Origin: Amia ocellicauda
Taxonomy: Eukaryota > Chordata > Actinopteri > Amiiformes > Amiidae
NCBI RefSeq assembly: GCF_036373705.1
Contig: NW_027102776.1
Location: forward strand, 1-64,000
DNA length: 64,000 bases
Reading direction: 5' to 3'
Position 1 is the first letter of the stretch, and every line of letters starts with the position of its first letter. Positions 33,948-45,546 of the stretch are shown here, piece after piece. Under the pieces are notes generated by a model. It made no database searches and had not been told where the DNA came from. It worked only from the letters and a program-made list of their open reading frames with translations. Made by a program: the position numbers and the translations under genes.

Positions 33948-34156
33948 TTTACGTCTCCTGGGTAACTTCATCGTAGCTCTTAATACTCTCTTTCTGTCTC
34001 CAGGAGATATAATTGAAGAATTGTACACGTACCCGGCTACTTTCAACACCCTTTGCTGCACTGGTATATTTCCCTCTATTTTTCATTTTTTTTTTTGCTG
34101 GCAGTTCCGTCAATACCCGCCAGCCTTTAAGAGACATCATGCAGCCAGGCATCTCG

Positions 34157-34276
34157 GCTTGCGGCCACACCATCCTGAATACGCAAGATCTCGTCAGATC
34201 TCGGAAGAAAAACTGGGCAGGGCCTGGTCAGTAATTGGATGGGTGACCTCCTGGAAATACCAGGTGCTGAAAGCTT
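34157..34276 (+). rRNA. 5S rRNA copy 78, class g (HOR 2)
   Basis: GAATACGCAAG. Confidence 0.6.
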
Positions 34277-34496
34277 TTTACATCTCCTGGGTAACTTCAG
34301 CGTAGCTCTTAATACTCTCATTCAGTCTGGAGGAGATATAATTGAAGAATTGTACATGTACCCGGCTACTTTCAACACCCTGTCCTGCACTGATATTTTT
34401 CCCTCCATTTTTCTATTTATTTATTTTTTATTTTTTGCTGGAAGTTCTGTCAATACCCGCCAGCCTTTAAGAGACATCATGCAGCCCGGCCTCTTG

Positions 34497-34616
34497 GCTT
34501 GTGGCCACACCGTCCTGAACACGCCCGATCTCGTCAGATCTCGGAAGCTAAACGGGGCAGGGCCTCGTCAGTACTTGGATGGGTGACCTCCTGGAAATAC
34601 CAGGTGCTGCAAGCTT
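34497..34616 (+). rRNA. 5S rRNA copy 79, class b (HOR 2)
   Basis: GAACACGCCC form. Confidence 0.65.
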
Positions 34617-34825
34617 TTTACGTCTCCTGGGTAACTTCATCGTAGCTCTTAATACTCTCTTTCTGACTCCAGGAGATATAATTGAAGAATTGTACACGTA
34701 CCCGGCTACTTTCAACACCCTTTGCTGCACTGGTATATTTCCCTCTATTTTTCATTTTTTTTTTTGCTGGCAGTTCCGTCAATACCCGCCAGCCTTTAAG
34801 AGACATCATGCAGCCAGGCATCTCG

Positions 34826-34945
34826 GCTTGCGGCCACACCATCCTGAACGCGCCCGATCTCGTCAGATCTCGGAAGCTAAACGGGGCAGGACCTGGTCAG
34901 TACATGAAAGTGAGACCTCCTGGAAATACCTAGTTCTGCAAGCTT
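34826..34945 (+). rRNA. 5S rRNA copy 80, class d (HOR 2)
   Basis: As copy 76. Confidence 0.58.
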
Positions 34946-35168
34946 TTACGTCTCCTGGGTAACTTTATCGTAGCTCTTAATACTCTCTCTCTGTCTGGAG
35001 GAGATATAATTGAAGTATTGCACACGTATCCAGCTACTGTCAACACCCTTTGCTGCACTGATATTTTTCCATCCATTTTTCTTTTTTCTATTTTTTTTTT
35101 TTTTTTTTGCTGGAAGTTCCGTCAATACCCGCCAACCTTTAAGAGACATCATGCAGCCAGGCCTTTCG

Positions 35169-35288
35169 GCTTGTGGCCACACCGTCCTGAATGCGCCCGA
35201 TCTCGTCAGATCTCGGAAGCTAAACGGGGCAGGGCCTCGTCAGTACTTGGATGGGTGACCTCCTGGAAATACCAGGTGCTGCAAGCTT
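35169..35288 (+). rRNA. 5S rRNA copy 81, class b (HOR 2)
   Basis: As copy 77. Confidence 0.65.
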
Positions 35289-35497
35289 TTTACGTCTCCT
35301 GGGTAACTTCATCGTAGCTCTTAATACTCTCTTTCTGTCTCCAGGAGATATAATTGAAGAATTGTACACGTACCCGGCTACTTTCAACACCCTTTGCTGC
35401 ACTGGTATATTTCCCTCTATTTTTCATTTTTTTTTTTGCTGGCAGTTCCGTCAATACCCGCCAGCCTTTAAGAGACATCATGCAGCCAGGCATCTCG

Positions 35498-35617
35498 GCT
35501 TGCGGCCACACCATCCTGAATACGCAAGATCTCGTCAGATCTCGGAAGAAAAACTGGGCAGGGCCTGGTCAGTAATTGGATGGGTGACCTCCTGGAAATA
35601 CCAGGTGCTGAAAGCTT
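35498..35617 (+). rRNA. 5S rRNA copy 82, class g (HOR 3)
   Basis: As copy 78. Confidence 0.6.
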
Positions 35618-35837
35618 TTTACATCTCCTGGGTAACTTCAGCGTAGCTCTTAATACTCTCATTCAGTCTGGAGGAGATATAATTGAAGAATTGTACATGT
35701 ACCCGGCTACTTTCAACACCCTGTCCTGCACTGATATTTTTCCCTCCATTTTTCTATTTATTTATTTTTTATTTTTTGCTGGAAGTTCCGTCAATACCCG
35801 CCAACCTTTAAGAGACATCATGCAGCCAGGCCTTTCG

Positions 35838-35957
35838 GCTTGTGGCCACACCGTCCTGAATGCGCCCGATCTCGTCAGATCTCGGAAGCTAAACGGGGCA
35901 GGGCCTCGTCAGTACTTGGATGGGTGACCTCCTGGAAATACCAGGTGCTGCAAGCTT
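35838..35957 (+). rRNA. 5S rRNA copy 83, class b (HOR 3)
   Basis: GAATGCGCCC form in the second position, replacing GAACACGCCC. Confidence 0.65.
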
Positions 35958-36166
35958 TTTACGTCTCCTGGGTAACTTCATCGTAGCTCTTAATACTCTC
36001 TTTCTGTCTCCAGGAGATATAATTGAAGAATTGTACACGTACCCGGCTACTTTCAACACCCTTTGCTGCACTGGTATATTTCCCTCTATTTTTCTTTTTT
36101 TTTTTTGCTGGCAGTTCCGTCAATACCCGCCAGCCTTTAAGAGACATCATGCAGCCAGGCATCTCG

Positions 36167-36286
36167 GCTTGCGGCCACACCATCCTGAACGCGCCCGATC
36201 TCGTCAGATCTCGGAAGCTAAACGGGGCAGGACCTGGTCAGTACATGAAAGTGAGACCTCCTGGAAATACCTAGTTCTGCAAGCTT
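36167..36286 (+). rRNA. 5S rRNA copy 84, class d (HOR 3)
   Basis: As copy 76. Confidence 0.58.
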
Positions 36287-36509
36287 TTACGTCTCCTGGG
36301 TAACTTTATCGTAGCTCTTAATACTCTCTCTCTGTCTGGAGGAGATATAATTGAAGTATTGCACACGTATCCAGCTACTGTCAACACCCTTTGCTGCACT
36401 GATATTTTTCCATCCATTTTTCTTTTTTCTATTTTTTTTTTTTTTTTTTGCTGGAAGTTCCGTCAATACCCGCCAACCTTTAAGAGACATCATGCAGCCA
36501 GGCCTTTCG

Positions 36510-36629
36510 GCTTGTGGCCACACCGTCCTGAATGCGCCCGATCTCGTCAGATCTCGGAAGCTAAACGGGGCAGGGCCTCGTCAGTACTTGGATGGGTGAC
36601 CTCCTGGAAATACCAGGTGCTGCAAGCTT
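36510..36629 (+). rRNA. 5S rRNA copy 85, class b (HOR 3)
   Basis: As copy 77. Confidence 0.65.
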
Positions 36630-36838
36630 TTTACGTCTCCTGGGTAACTTCATCGTAGCTCTTAATACTCTCTTTCTGTCTCCAGGAGATATAATTGAAG
36701 AATTGTACACGTACCCGGCTACTTTCAACACCCTTTGCTGCACTGGTATATTTCCCTCTATTTTTCATTTTTTTTTTTGCTGGCAGTTCCGTCAATACCC
36801 GCCAGCCTTTAAGAGACATCATGCAGCCAGGCATCTCG

Positions 36839-36958
36839 GCTTGCGGCCACACCATCCTGAATACGCAAGATCTCGTCAGATCTCGGAAGAAAAACTGGGC
36901 AGGGCCTGGTCAGTAATTGGATGGGTGACCTCCTGGAAATACCAGGTGCTGAAAGCTT
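36839..36958 (+). rRNA. 5S rRNA copy 86, class g (HOR 4)
   Basis: As copy 78. Confidence 0.6.
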
Positions 36959-37178
36959 TTTACATCTCCTGGGTAACTTCAGCGTAGCTCTTAATACTCT
37001 CATTCAGTCTGGAGGAGATATAATTGAAGAATTGTACATGTACCCGGCTACTTTCAACACCCTGTCCTGCACTGATATTTTTCCCTCCATTTTTCTATTT
37101 ATTTATTTTTTATTTTTTGCTGGAAGTTCTGTCAATACCCGCCAGCCTTTAAGAGACATCATGCAGCCCGGCCTCTTG

Positions 37179-37298
37179 GCTTGTGGCCACACCGTCCTGA
37201 ACACGCCCGATCTCGTCAGATCTCGGAAGCTAAACGGGGCAGGGCCTCGTCAGTACTTGGATGGGTGACCTCCTGGAAATACCAGGTGCTGCAAGCTT
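37179..37298 (+). rRNA. 5S rRNA copy 87, class b (HOR 4)
   Basis: GAACACGCCC form. Confidence 0.65.
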
Positions 37299-37507
37299 TT
37301 TACGTCTCCTGGGTAACTTCATCGTAGCTCTTAATACTCTCTTTCTGACTCCAGGAGATATAATTGAAGAATTGTACACGTACCCGGCTACTTTCAACAC
37401 CCTTTGCTGCACTGGTATATTTCCCTCTATTTTTCATTTTTTTTTTTGCTGGCAGTTCCGTCAATACCCGCCAGCCTTTAAGAGACATCATGCAGCCAGG
37501 CATCTCG

Positions 37508-37627
37508 GCTTGCGGCCACACCATCCTGAACGCGCCCGATCTCGTCAGATCTCGGAAGCTAAACGGGGCAGGACCTGGTCAGTACATGAAAGTGAGACCT
37601 CCTGGAAATACCTAGTTCTGCAAGCTT
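37508..37627 (+). rRNA. 5S rRNA copy 88, class d (HOR 4)
   Basis: As copy 76. Confidence 0.58.
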
Positions 37628-37850
37628 TTACGTCTCCTGGGTAACTTTATCGTAGCTCTTAATACTCTCTCTCTGTCTGGAGGAGATATAATTGAAGTAT
37701 TGCACACGTATCCAGCTACTGTCAACACCCTTTGCTGCACTGATATTTTTCCATCCATTTTTCTTTTTTCTATTTTTTTTTTTTTTTTTTGCTGGAAGTT
37801 CCGTCAATACCCGCCAACCTTTAAGAGACATCATGCAGCCAGGCCTTTCG

Positions 37851-37970
37851 GCTTGTGGCCACACCGTCCTGAATGCGCCCGATCTCGTCAGATCTCGGAA
37901 GCTAAACGGGGCAGGGCCTCGTCAGTACTTGGATGGGTGACCTCCTGGAAATACCAGGTGCTGCAAGCTT
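37851..37970 (+). rRNA. 5S rRNA copy 89, class b (HOR 4)
   Basis: As copy 77. Confidence 0.65.
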
Positions 37971-38179
37971 TTTACGTCTCCTGGGTAACTTCATCGTAGC
38001 TCTTAATACTCTCTTTCTGTCTCCAGGAGATATAATTGAAGAATTGTACACGTACCCGGCTACTTTCAACACCCTTTGCTGCACTGGTATATTTCCCTCT
38101 ATTTTTCATTTTTTTTTTTGCTGGCAGTTCCGTCAATACCCGCCAGCCTTTAAGAGACATCATGCAGCCAGGCATCTCG

Positions 38180-38299
38180 GCTTGCGGCCACACCATCCTG
38201 AATACGCAAGATCTCGTCAGATCTCGGAAGAAAAACTGGGCAGGGCCTGGTCAGTAATTGGATGGGTGACCTCCTGGAAATACCAGGTGCTGAAAGCTT
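38180..38299 (+). rRNA. 5S rRNA copy 90, class g (HOR 5)
   Basis: As copy 78. Confidence 0.6.
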
Positions 38300-38519
38300 T
38301 TTACATCTCCTGGGTAACTTCAGCGTAGCTCTTAATACTCTCATTCAGTCTGGAGGAGATATAATTGAAGAATTGTACATGTACCCGGCTACTTTCAACA
38401 CCCTGTCCTGCACTGATATTTTTCCCTCCATTTTTCTATTTATTTATTTTTTATTTTTTGCTGGAAGTTCCGTCAATACCCGCCAACCTTTAAGAGACAT
38501 CATGCAGCCAGGCCTTTCG

Positions 38520-38639
38520 GCTTGTGGCCACACCGTCCTGAATGCGCCCGATCTCGTCAGATCTCGGAAGCTAAACGGGGCAGGGCCTCGTCAGTACTTG
38601 GATGGGTGACCTCCTGGAAATACCAGGTGCTGCAAGCTT
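38520..38639 (+). rRNA. 5S rRNA copy 91, class b (HOR 5)
   Basis: GAATGCGCCC form, as copy 83. Confidence 0.65.
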
Positions 38640-38848
38640 TTTACGTCTCCTGGGTAACTTCATCGTAGCTCTTAATACTCTCTTTCTGTCTCCAGGAGAT
38701 ATAATTGAAGAATTGTACACGTACCCGGCTACTTTCAACACCCTTTGCTGCACTGGTATATTTCCCTCTATTTTTCTTTTTTTTTTTTGCTGGCAGTTCC
38801 GTCAATACCCGCCAGCCTTTAAGAGACATCATGCAGCCAGGCATCTCG

Positions 38849-38968
38849 GCTTGCGGCCACACCATCCTGAACGCGCCCGATCTCGTCAGATCTCGGAAGC
38901 TAAACGGGGCAGGACCTGGTCAGTACATGAAAGTGAGACCTCCTGGAAATACCTAGTTCTGCAAGCTT
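38849..38968 (+). rRNA. 5S rRNA copy 92, class d (HOR 5)
   Basis: As copy 76. Confidence 0.58.
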
Positions 38969-39191
38969 TTACGTCTCCTGGGTAACTTTATCGTAGCTCT
39001 TAATACTCTCTCTCTGTCTGGAGGAGATATAATTGAAGTATTGCACACGTATCCAGCTACTGTCAACACCCTTTGCTGCACTGATATTTTTCCATCCATT
39101 TTTCTTTTTTCTATTTTTTTTTTTTTTTTTTGCTGGAAGTTCCGTCAATACCCGCCAACCTTTAAGAGACATCATGCAGCCAGGCCTTTCG

Positions 39192-39311
39192 GCTTGTGGC
39201 CACACCGTCCTGAATGCGCCCGATCTCGTCAGATCTCGGAAGCTAAACGGGGCAGGGCCTCGTCAGTACTTGGATGGGTGACCTCCTGGAAATACCAGGT
39301 GCTGCAAGCTT
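39192..39311 (+). rRNA. 5S rRNA copy 93, class b (HOR 5)
   Basis: As copy 77. Confidence 0.65.
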
Positions 39312-39520
39312 TTTACGTCTCCTGGGTAACTTCATCGTAGCTCTTAATACTCTCTTTCTGTCTCCAGGAGATATAATTGAAGAATTGTACACGTACCCGG
39401 CTACTTTCAACACCCTTTGCTGCACTGGTATATTTCCCTCTATTTTTCATTTTTTTTTTTGCTGGCAGTTCCGTCAATACCCGCCAGCCTTTAAGAGACA
39501 TCATGCAGCCAGGCATCTCG

Positions 39521-39640
39521 GCTTGCGGCCACACCATCCTGAATACGCAAGATCTCGTCAGATCTCGGAAGAAAAACTGGGCAGGGCCTGGTCAGTAATT
39601 GGATGGGTGACCTCCTGGAAATACCAGGTGCTGAAAGCTT
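39521..39640 (+). rRNA. 5S rRNA copy 94, class g (HOR 6)
   Basis: As copy 78. Confidence 0.6.
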
Positions 39641-39860
39641 TTTACATCTCCTGGGTAACTTCAGCGTAGCTCTTAATACTCTCATTCAGTCTGGAGGAGA
39701 TATAATTGAAGAATTGTACATGTACCCGGCTACTTTCAACACCCTGTCCTGCACTGATATTTTTCCCTCCATTTTTCTATTTATTTATTTTTTATTTTTT
39801 GCTGGAAGTTCTGTCAATACCCGCCAGCCTTTAAGAGACATCATGCAGCCCGGCCTCTTG

Positions 39861-39980
39861 GCTTGTGGCCACACCGTCCTGAACACGCCCGATCTCGTCA
39901 GATCTCGGAAGCTAAACGGGGCAGGGCCTCGTCAGTACTTGGATGGGTGACCTCCTGGAAATACCAGGTGCTGCAAGCTT
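39861..39980 (+). rRNA. 5S rRNA copy 95, class b (HOR 6)
   Basis: GAACACGCCC form. Confidence 0.65.
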
Positions 39981-40189
39981 TTTACGTCTCCTGGGTAACT
40001 TCATCGTAGCTCTTAATACTCTCTTTCTGACTCCAGGAGATATAATTGAAGAATTGTACACGTACCCGGCTACTTTCAACACCCTTTGCTGCACTGGTAT
40101 ATTTCCCTCTATTTTTCATTTTTTTTTTTGCTGGCAGTTCCGTCAATACCCGCCAGCCTTTAAGAGACATCATGCAGCCAGGCATCTCG

Positions 40190-40309
40190 GCTTGCGGCCA
40201 CACCATCCTGAACGCGCCCGATCTCGTCAGATCTCGGAAGCTAAACGGGGCAGGACCTGGTCAGTACATGAAAGTGAGACCTCCTGGAAATACCTAGTTC
40301 TGCAAGCTT
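40190..40309 (+). rRNA. 5S rRNA copy 96, class d (HOR 6)
   Basis: As copy 76. Confidence 0.58.
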
Positions 40310-40532
40310 TTACGTCTCCTGGGTAACTTTATCGTAGCTCTTAATACTCTCTCTCTGTCTGGAGGAGATATAATTGAAGTATTGCACACGTATCCAGCTA
40401 CTGTCAACACCCTTTGCTGCACTGATATTTTTCCATCCATTTTTCTTTTTTCTATTTTTTTTTTTTTTTTTTGCTGGAAGTTCCGTCAATACCCGCCAAC
40501 CTTTAAGAGACATCATGCAGCCAGGCCTTTCG

Positions 40533-40652
40533 GCTTGTGGCCACACCGTCCTGAATGCGCCCGATCTCGTCAGATCTCGGAAGCTAAACGGGGCAGGGCC
40601 TCGTCAGTACTTGGATGGGTGACCTCCTGGAAATACCAGGTGCTGCAAGCTT
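40533..40652 (+). rRNA. 5S rRNA copy 97, class b (HOR 6)
   Basis: As copy 77. Confidence 0.65.
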
Positions 40653-40861
40653 TTTACGTCTCCTGGGTAACTTCATCGTAGCTCTTAATACTCTCTTTCT
40701 GTCTCCAGGAGATATAATTGAAGAATTGTACACGTACCCGGCTACTTTCAACACCCTTTGCTGCACTGGTATATTTCCCTCTATTTTTCATTTTTTTTTT
40801 TGCTGGCAGTTCCGTCAATACCCGCCAGCCTTTAAGAGACATCATGCAGCCAGGCATCTCG

Positions 40862-40981
40862 GCTTGCGGCCACACCATCCTGAATACGCAAGATCTCGTC
40901 AGATCTCGGAAGAAAAACTGGGCAGGGCCTGGTCAGTAATTGGATGGGTGACCTCCTGGAAATACCAGGTGCTGAAAGCTT
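40862..40981 (+). rRNA. 5S rRNA copy 98, class g (HOR 7)
   Basis: As copy 78. Confidence 0.6.
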
Positions 40982-41201
40982 TTTACATCTCCTGGGTAAC
41001 TTCAGCGTAGCTCTTAATACTCTCATTCAGTCTGGAGGAGATATAATTGAAGAATTGTACATGTACCCGGCTACTTTCAACACCCTGTCCTGCACTGATA
41101 TTTTTCCCTCCATTTTTCTATTTATTTATTTTTTATTTTTTGCTGGAAGTTCTGTCAATACCCGCCAGCCTTTAAGAGACATCATGCAGCCCGGCCTCTT
41201 G

Positions 41202-41321
41202 GCTTGTGGCCACACCGTCCTGAACACGCCCGATCTCGTCAGATCTCGGAAGCTAAACGGGGCAGGGCCTCGTCAGTACTTGGATGGGTGACCTCCTGGA
41301 AATACCAGGTGCTGCAAGCTT
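41202..41321 (+). rRNA. 5S rRNA copy 99, class b (HOR 7)
   Basis: GAACACGCCC form followed by the CTGTCTCC spacer of the other form: likely recombinant block. Confidence 0.65.
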
Positions 41322-41530
41322 TTTACGTCTCCTGGGTAACTTCATCGTAGCTCTTAATACTCTCTTTCTGTCTCCAGGAGATATAATTGAAGAATTGTAC
41401 ACGTACCCGGCTACTTTCAACACCCTTTGCTGCACTGGTATATTTCCCTCTATTTTTCATTTTTTTTTTTGCTGGCAGTTCCGTCAATACCCGCCAGCCT
41501 TTAAGAGACATCATGCAGCCAGGCATCTCG

Positions 41531-41650
41531 GCTTGCGGCCACACCATCCTGAACGCGCCCGATCTCGTCAGATCTCGGAAGCTAAACGGGGCAGGACCTG
41601 GTCAGTACATGAAAGTGAGACCTCCTGGAAATACCTAGTTCTGCAAGCTT
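41531..41650 (+). rRNA. 5S rRNA copy 100, class d (HOR 7)
   Basis: As copy 76. Confidence 0.58.
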
Positions 41651-41873
41651 TTACGTCTCCTGGGTAACTTTATCGTAGCTCTTAATACTCTCTCTCTGTC
41701 TGGAGGAGATATAATTGAAGTATTGCACACGTATCCAGCTACTGTCAACACCCTTTGCTGCACTGATATTTTTCCATCCATTTTTCTTTTTTCTATTTTT
41801 TTTTTTTTTTTTTGCTGGAAGTTCCGTCAATACCCGCCAACCTTTAAGAGACATCATGCAGCCAGGCCTTTCG

Positions 41874-41993
41874 GCTTGTGGCCACACCGTCCTGAATGCG
41901 CCCGATCTCGTCAGATCTCGGAAGCTAAACGGGGCAGGGCCTCGTCAGTACTTGGATGGGTGACCTCCTGGAAATACCAGGTGCTGCAAGCTT
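41874..41993 (+). rRNA. 5S rRNA copy 101, class b (HOR 7)
   Basis: As copy 77; last unit of the homogeneous block. Confidence 0.65.
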
Positions 41994-42202
41994 TTTACGT
42001 CTCCTGGGTAACTTCATCGTAGCTCTTAATACTCTCTTTCTGTCTCCAGGAGATATAATTGAAGAATTGTACACGTACCCGGCTACTTTCAACACCCTTT
42101 GCTGCACTGGTATATTTCCCTCTATTTTTCTTTTTTTTTTTTGCTGGCAGTTCCGTCAATACCCGCCAGCCTTTAAGAGACATCATGCAGCCAGGCATCT
42201 CG

Positions 42203-42321
42203 GCTTGCGGCCACACCATCCTGAACGCGCCCGATCTCGTCAGATCTCGGAAGCTAACGGGGCAGGGCCTGGTCAGTACTTGGATGGGAGACCTCCTAGA
42301 AATACCAGGTGCTGCAAGCTT
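42203..42321 (+). rRNA. 5S rRNA copy 102, class a, 119 nt
   Basis: One A missing in the A box (GCTAACGGGG), as copy 51; A at +16. Confidence 0.7.
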
Positions 42322-42536
42322 TTTACGTCTCCTGGGTAACTTCATCATAGCTCTTAATACTCTCTTTCAGTCTGTAGGAGATATTATTGAAGAATTGTAC
42401 ACGTACCCGGCTACTTTCAAAACCCTTTGCTGCACTGATATTTTTCCCTCCATTTTTCTTTTTTCTTTTTTCTTTTGCTGGAAGTTCCGTCAATACCCGT
42501 CAGCCTTAAAGAGACATCATGCAGCTGGGCCTCTCG

Positions 42537-42656
42537 GCTTTCGGCCACACCGTCCTGAATGCGCATGATATCGTCCGATTTCGGAAGCTAAACGGGGCAG
42601 GACCTGGTCAGTACTTGAATGTGAGACCTCCTGGAAATACCAGGTGCTGCAAGCTT
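42537..42656 (+). rRNA. 5S rRNA copy 103, class h
   Basis: GATATCGTCCGATTTCGG. Confidence 0.57.
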
Positions 42657-42876
42657 TTTACATCTCCTGGGTAACTTCAGCGTAGCTCTTAATACTCTCA
42701 TTCAGTCTGGAGGAGATATAATTGAAGAATTGTACATGTACCCGGCTACTTTCAACACCCTGTCCTGCACTGATATTTTTCCCTCCATTTTTCTATTTAT
42801 TTATTTTTTATTTTTTGCTGGAAGTTCTGTCAATACCCGCCAGCCTTTAAGAGACATCATGCAGCCAGGCCTCTTG

Positions 42877-42996
42877 GCTTGCGGCCACACCGTCCTGAAC
42901 ACGCCCGATCTCGTCAGATCTCGGAAGCTAAACGGGGCAGGGCCTCGTCAGTACTTGGATGGGAGACCTCCTAGAAATACCAGGTGCTGCAAGCTT
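42877..42996 (+). rRNA. 5S rRNA copy 104, class a
   Basis: GAACACGCCC with CCTCGTCAG: HOR-type 5-prime half, class a C box. Confidence 0.74.
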
Positions 42997-43216
42997 TTTA
43001 CGTCTCCTGGGTAACTTCATCGTAGCTCTTAATACTCTCTTTCTGTCTCCAGGAGATATAATTGAAGAATTGTACACGTACCCGGCTACTTTCAACACCC
43101 TTTCCTGCACTGATATTTTTCCCTCCATTTTTCTATTTTTTTTTTTTTTTTTTTTTGCTGGAAGTTCCGTCAATACCCGCCAACCTTTAAGAGACATCAT
43201 GCAGCCAGGCATCTCG

Positions 43217-43336
43217 GCTTGTGGCCACACCGTCCTGAATGCGCCCGATCTCGTCAGATCTCGGAAGCTAAACGGGGCAGGGCCTGGTCAGTACTTGGAT
43301 GGGAGACCTCCTAGAAATACCAGGTGCTGCAAGCTT
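43217..43336 (+). rRNA. 5S rRNA copy 105, class a
   Basis: GCTTGTGG start; otherwise consensus. Confidence 0.84.
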
Positions 43337-43545
43337 TTTACGTCTCCTGGGTAACTTCATCGTAGCTCTTAATACTCTCTTTCTGTCTCCAGGAGATATA
43401 ATTGAAGAATTGTACACGTACCCGGCTACTTTCAACACCCTTTGCTGCACTGGTATATTTCCCTCTATTTTTCTTTTTTTTTTTTGCTGGCAGTTCCGTC
43501 AATACCCGCCAGCCTTTAAGAGACGTCATGCAGCCAGGAATCTCG

Positions 43546-43664
43546 GCTTGCGGCCACACCATCCTGAACGTGCCCGATCTCGTCAGATCTCGGAAGCTAA
43601 CGGGGCAGGGCCTGGTCAGTACTTGGATGGGAGACCTCCTAGAAATACCAGGTGCTGCAAGCCT
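43546..43664 (+). rRNA. 5S rRNA copy 106, class a, 119 nt
   Basis: GCTAACGGGG deletion; GAACGTGCCC. Confidence 0.7.
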
Positions 43665-43878
43665 TTTACGTCTCCTGGGTAACTTCATCATAGCTCTTAA
43701 TACTCTCTTTCTGTGTCCAGGAGATATAATTGAAGAATTGTACACGTACTAGGCTACTTTCAACACCCTTTGCTGCACTGATATTTTCCCTCCATTTTTC
43801 TTTTTATTTTATTTTTTTGCTGGAAGTTCCGTCAATATCCGCCAGCCTTTAAGAGACATCATGCAGCCAGGCCTCTTG

Positions 43879-43998
43879 GCTTGTAGTCACACCGTCCTGA
43901 ACGCGCCCGATCATATCAGATTTCGGAAGCTAAACGGGGCAGGGCCTGGTCAGTACTTGGATGTGTGACCTCCTGGAAATACCAGGTGCTGCAAGCTT
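43879..43998 (+). rRNA. 5S rRNA copy 107, class f
   Basis: Followed by CTTAAAACTCTC in the spacer, a mark of most class f units. Confidence 0.62.
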
Positions 43999-44207
43999 TT
44001 TACGTCTCCTGGGTAACTTCATCGTAGCTCTTAAAACTCTCTTTCTGTCTCCAGGAGATATAATTGAAGAATTGTACACGTACCCGGCTACTTTCAACAC
44101 CCTTTGCTGCACTGGTATATTTCCCTCTATTTTTCTTTTTTTTTTTTGCTGGCAGTTCCGTCAATACCCGCCAACCTTAAAGAGACATCATGCAGCTGGG
44201 CCTCTCG

Positions 44208-44327
44208 GCTTTCGGCCACACCGTCCTGAATGCGCATGATATCGTCAGATCTCGGAAGCTAAACGGGGCAGGACCTGGTCAGTACTTGAATGTGAGACCT
44301 CCTGGAAATACCAGGTGCTGCAAGCTT
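44208..44327 (+). rRNA. 5S rRNA copy 108, class h
   Basis: As copy 52. Confidence 0.58.
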
Positions 44328-44547
44328 TTTACGTCTCCTGGGTAACTTTATCGTAGCTCTTAATACTCTCTTTCTGTCTCCAGGACATATAATTGAAGAA
44401 TTGTACACGTACCCGGCTACTTTCAACACCCTTTCCTGCACTGATATTTTTCCCTCCATTTTTCTATTTTTTTTTTTTTTTTTTTTTGCTGGAAGTTCCG
44501 TCAATACCCGCCAACCTTTAAGAGACATCATGCAGCCAGGCCTTTCG

Positions 44548-44667
44548 GCTTGTGGCCACACCGTCCTGAATGCGCCCGATCTCGTCAGATCTCGGAAGCT
44601 AAACGGGGCAGGGCCTGGTCAGTACTTGGATGGGAGACCTCCTAGAAATACCAGGTGCTGCAAGCTT
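44548..44667 (+). rRNA. 5S rRNA copy 109, class a
   Basis: As copy 105. Confidence 0.84.
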
Positions 44668-44884
44668 TTTACGTCTCCTGGGTAACTTCATCGTAGCTCT
44701 TAATACTCTCTATCTGTCTGGAGGAGATATAATTGAAGTATTGTACACATACCCGGCTACTTTCAACAGCCTTTGCTGCACTGATATTTTTCCCTCCATT
44801 TTCCTTTTTTTTTTTTTTTTTTTTGCTGGAAGTTCCGTCAATACCCGCCAGCCTTTAAGAGACATCATGCAGCCAGGCCTCTCG

Positions 44885-45003
44885 GCTTGCGGCCACACCG
44901 TCCTGAACGCGCCCGATCTCATCTGATCTCGGAAGCTAACGGGGCAGGGCCTGGTCAGTACTTGGATGGGTGACCTCCTGGAAATACCAGGTGCTGAAAG
45001 CCT
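44885..45003 (+). rRNA. 5S rRNA copy 110, class b, 119 nt
   Basis: GCTAACGGGG deletion. Only copy seen with CATCTGATC, the T found in other vertebrates at +40. Confidence 0.65.
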
Positions 45004-45217
45004 TTTACATCTCCTGGGTAACTTCATCGTAGCTCTTAATACTCTCTTTCTGTGTCCAGGAGATATAATTGAAGAATTGTACACGTACTAGGCTACTTTC
45101 AACACCCTTTGCTGCACTGATATTTTCCCTCCATTTTTCTTTTTATTTTATTTTTTTGCTGGAAGTTCCGTCAATATCCGCCAGCCTTTAAGAGACATCA
45201 TGCAGCCAGGCCTCTTG

Positions 45218-45337
45218 GCTTGTAGTCACACCGTCCTGAACGCGCCCGATCATATCAGATTTCGGAAGCTAAACGGGGCAGGGCCTGGTCAGTACTTGGA
45301 TGTGTGACCTCCTGGAAATACCAGGTGCTGCAAGCTT
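45218..45337 (+). rRNA. 5S rRNA copy 111, class f
   Basis: Duplicate of copy 107. Confidence 0.62.
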
Positions 45338-45546
45338 TTTACGTCTCCTGGGTAACTTCATCGTAGCTCTTAAAACTCTCTTTCTGTCTCCAGGAGATAT
45401 AATTGAAGAATTGTACACGTACCCGGCTACTTTCAACACCCTTTGCTGCACTGGTATATTTCCCTCTATTTTTCTTTTTTTTTTTTGCTGGCAGTTCCGT
45501 CAATACCCGCCAACCTTAAAGAGACATCATGCAGCTGGGCCTCTCG

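Larger units (their letters stand above)
32816..42202 (+). repeat. Higher-order repeat: seven 4-unit (1341 bp) blocks
   Basis: Seven consecutive blocks start at 32816, 34157, 35498, 36839, 38180, 39521 and 40862. Each holds classes g, b, d, b with gene spacings of about 340, 329, 343 and 329 bp. Second genes alternate between a CCCGGCCTCTTGG upstream form (blocks 1, 2, 4, 6, 7) and a CCAGGCCTTTCGG form (blocks 3, 5). The spacer word CTGACTCC versus CTGTCTCC alternates with them, making a 2682-bp 8-unit period. Block 7 combines the first gene form with the second spacer form, as a recombinant would. By eye the blocks are almost identical. Confidence 0.93.
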
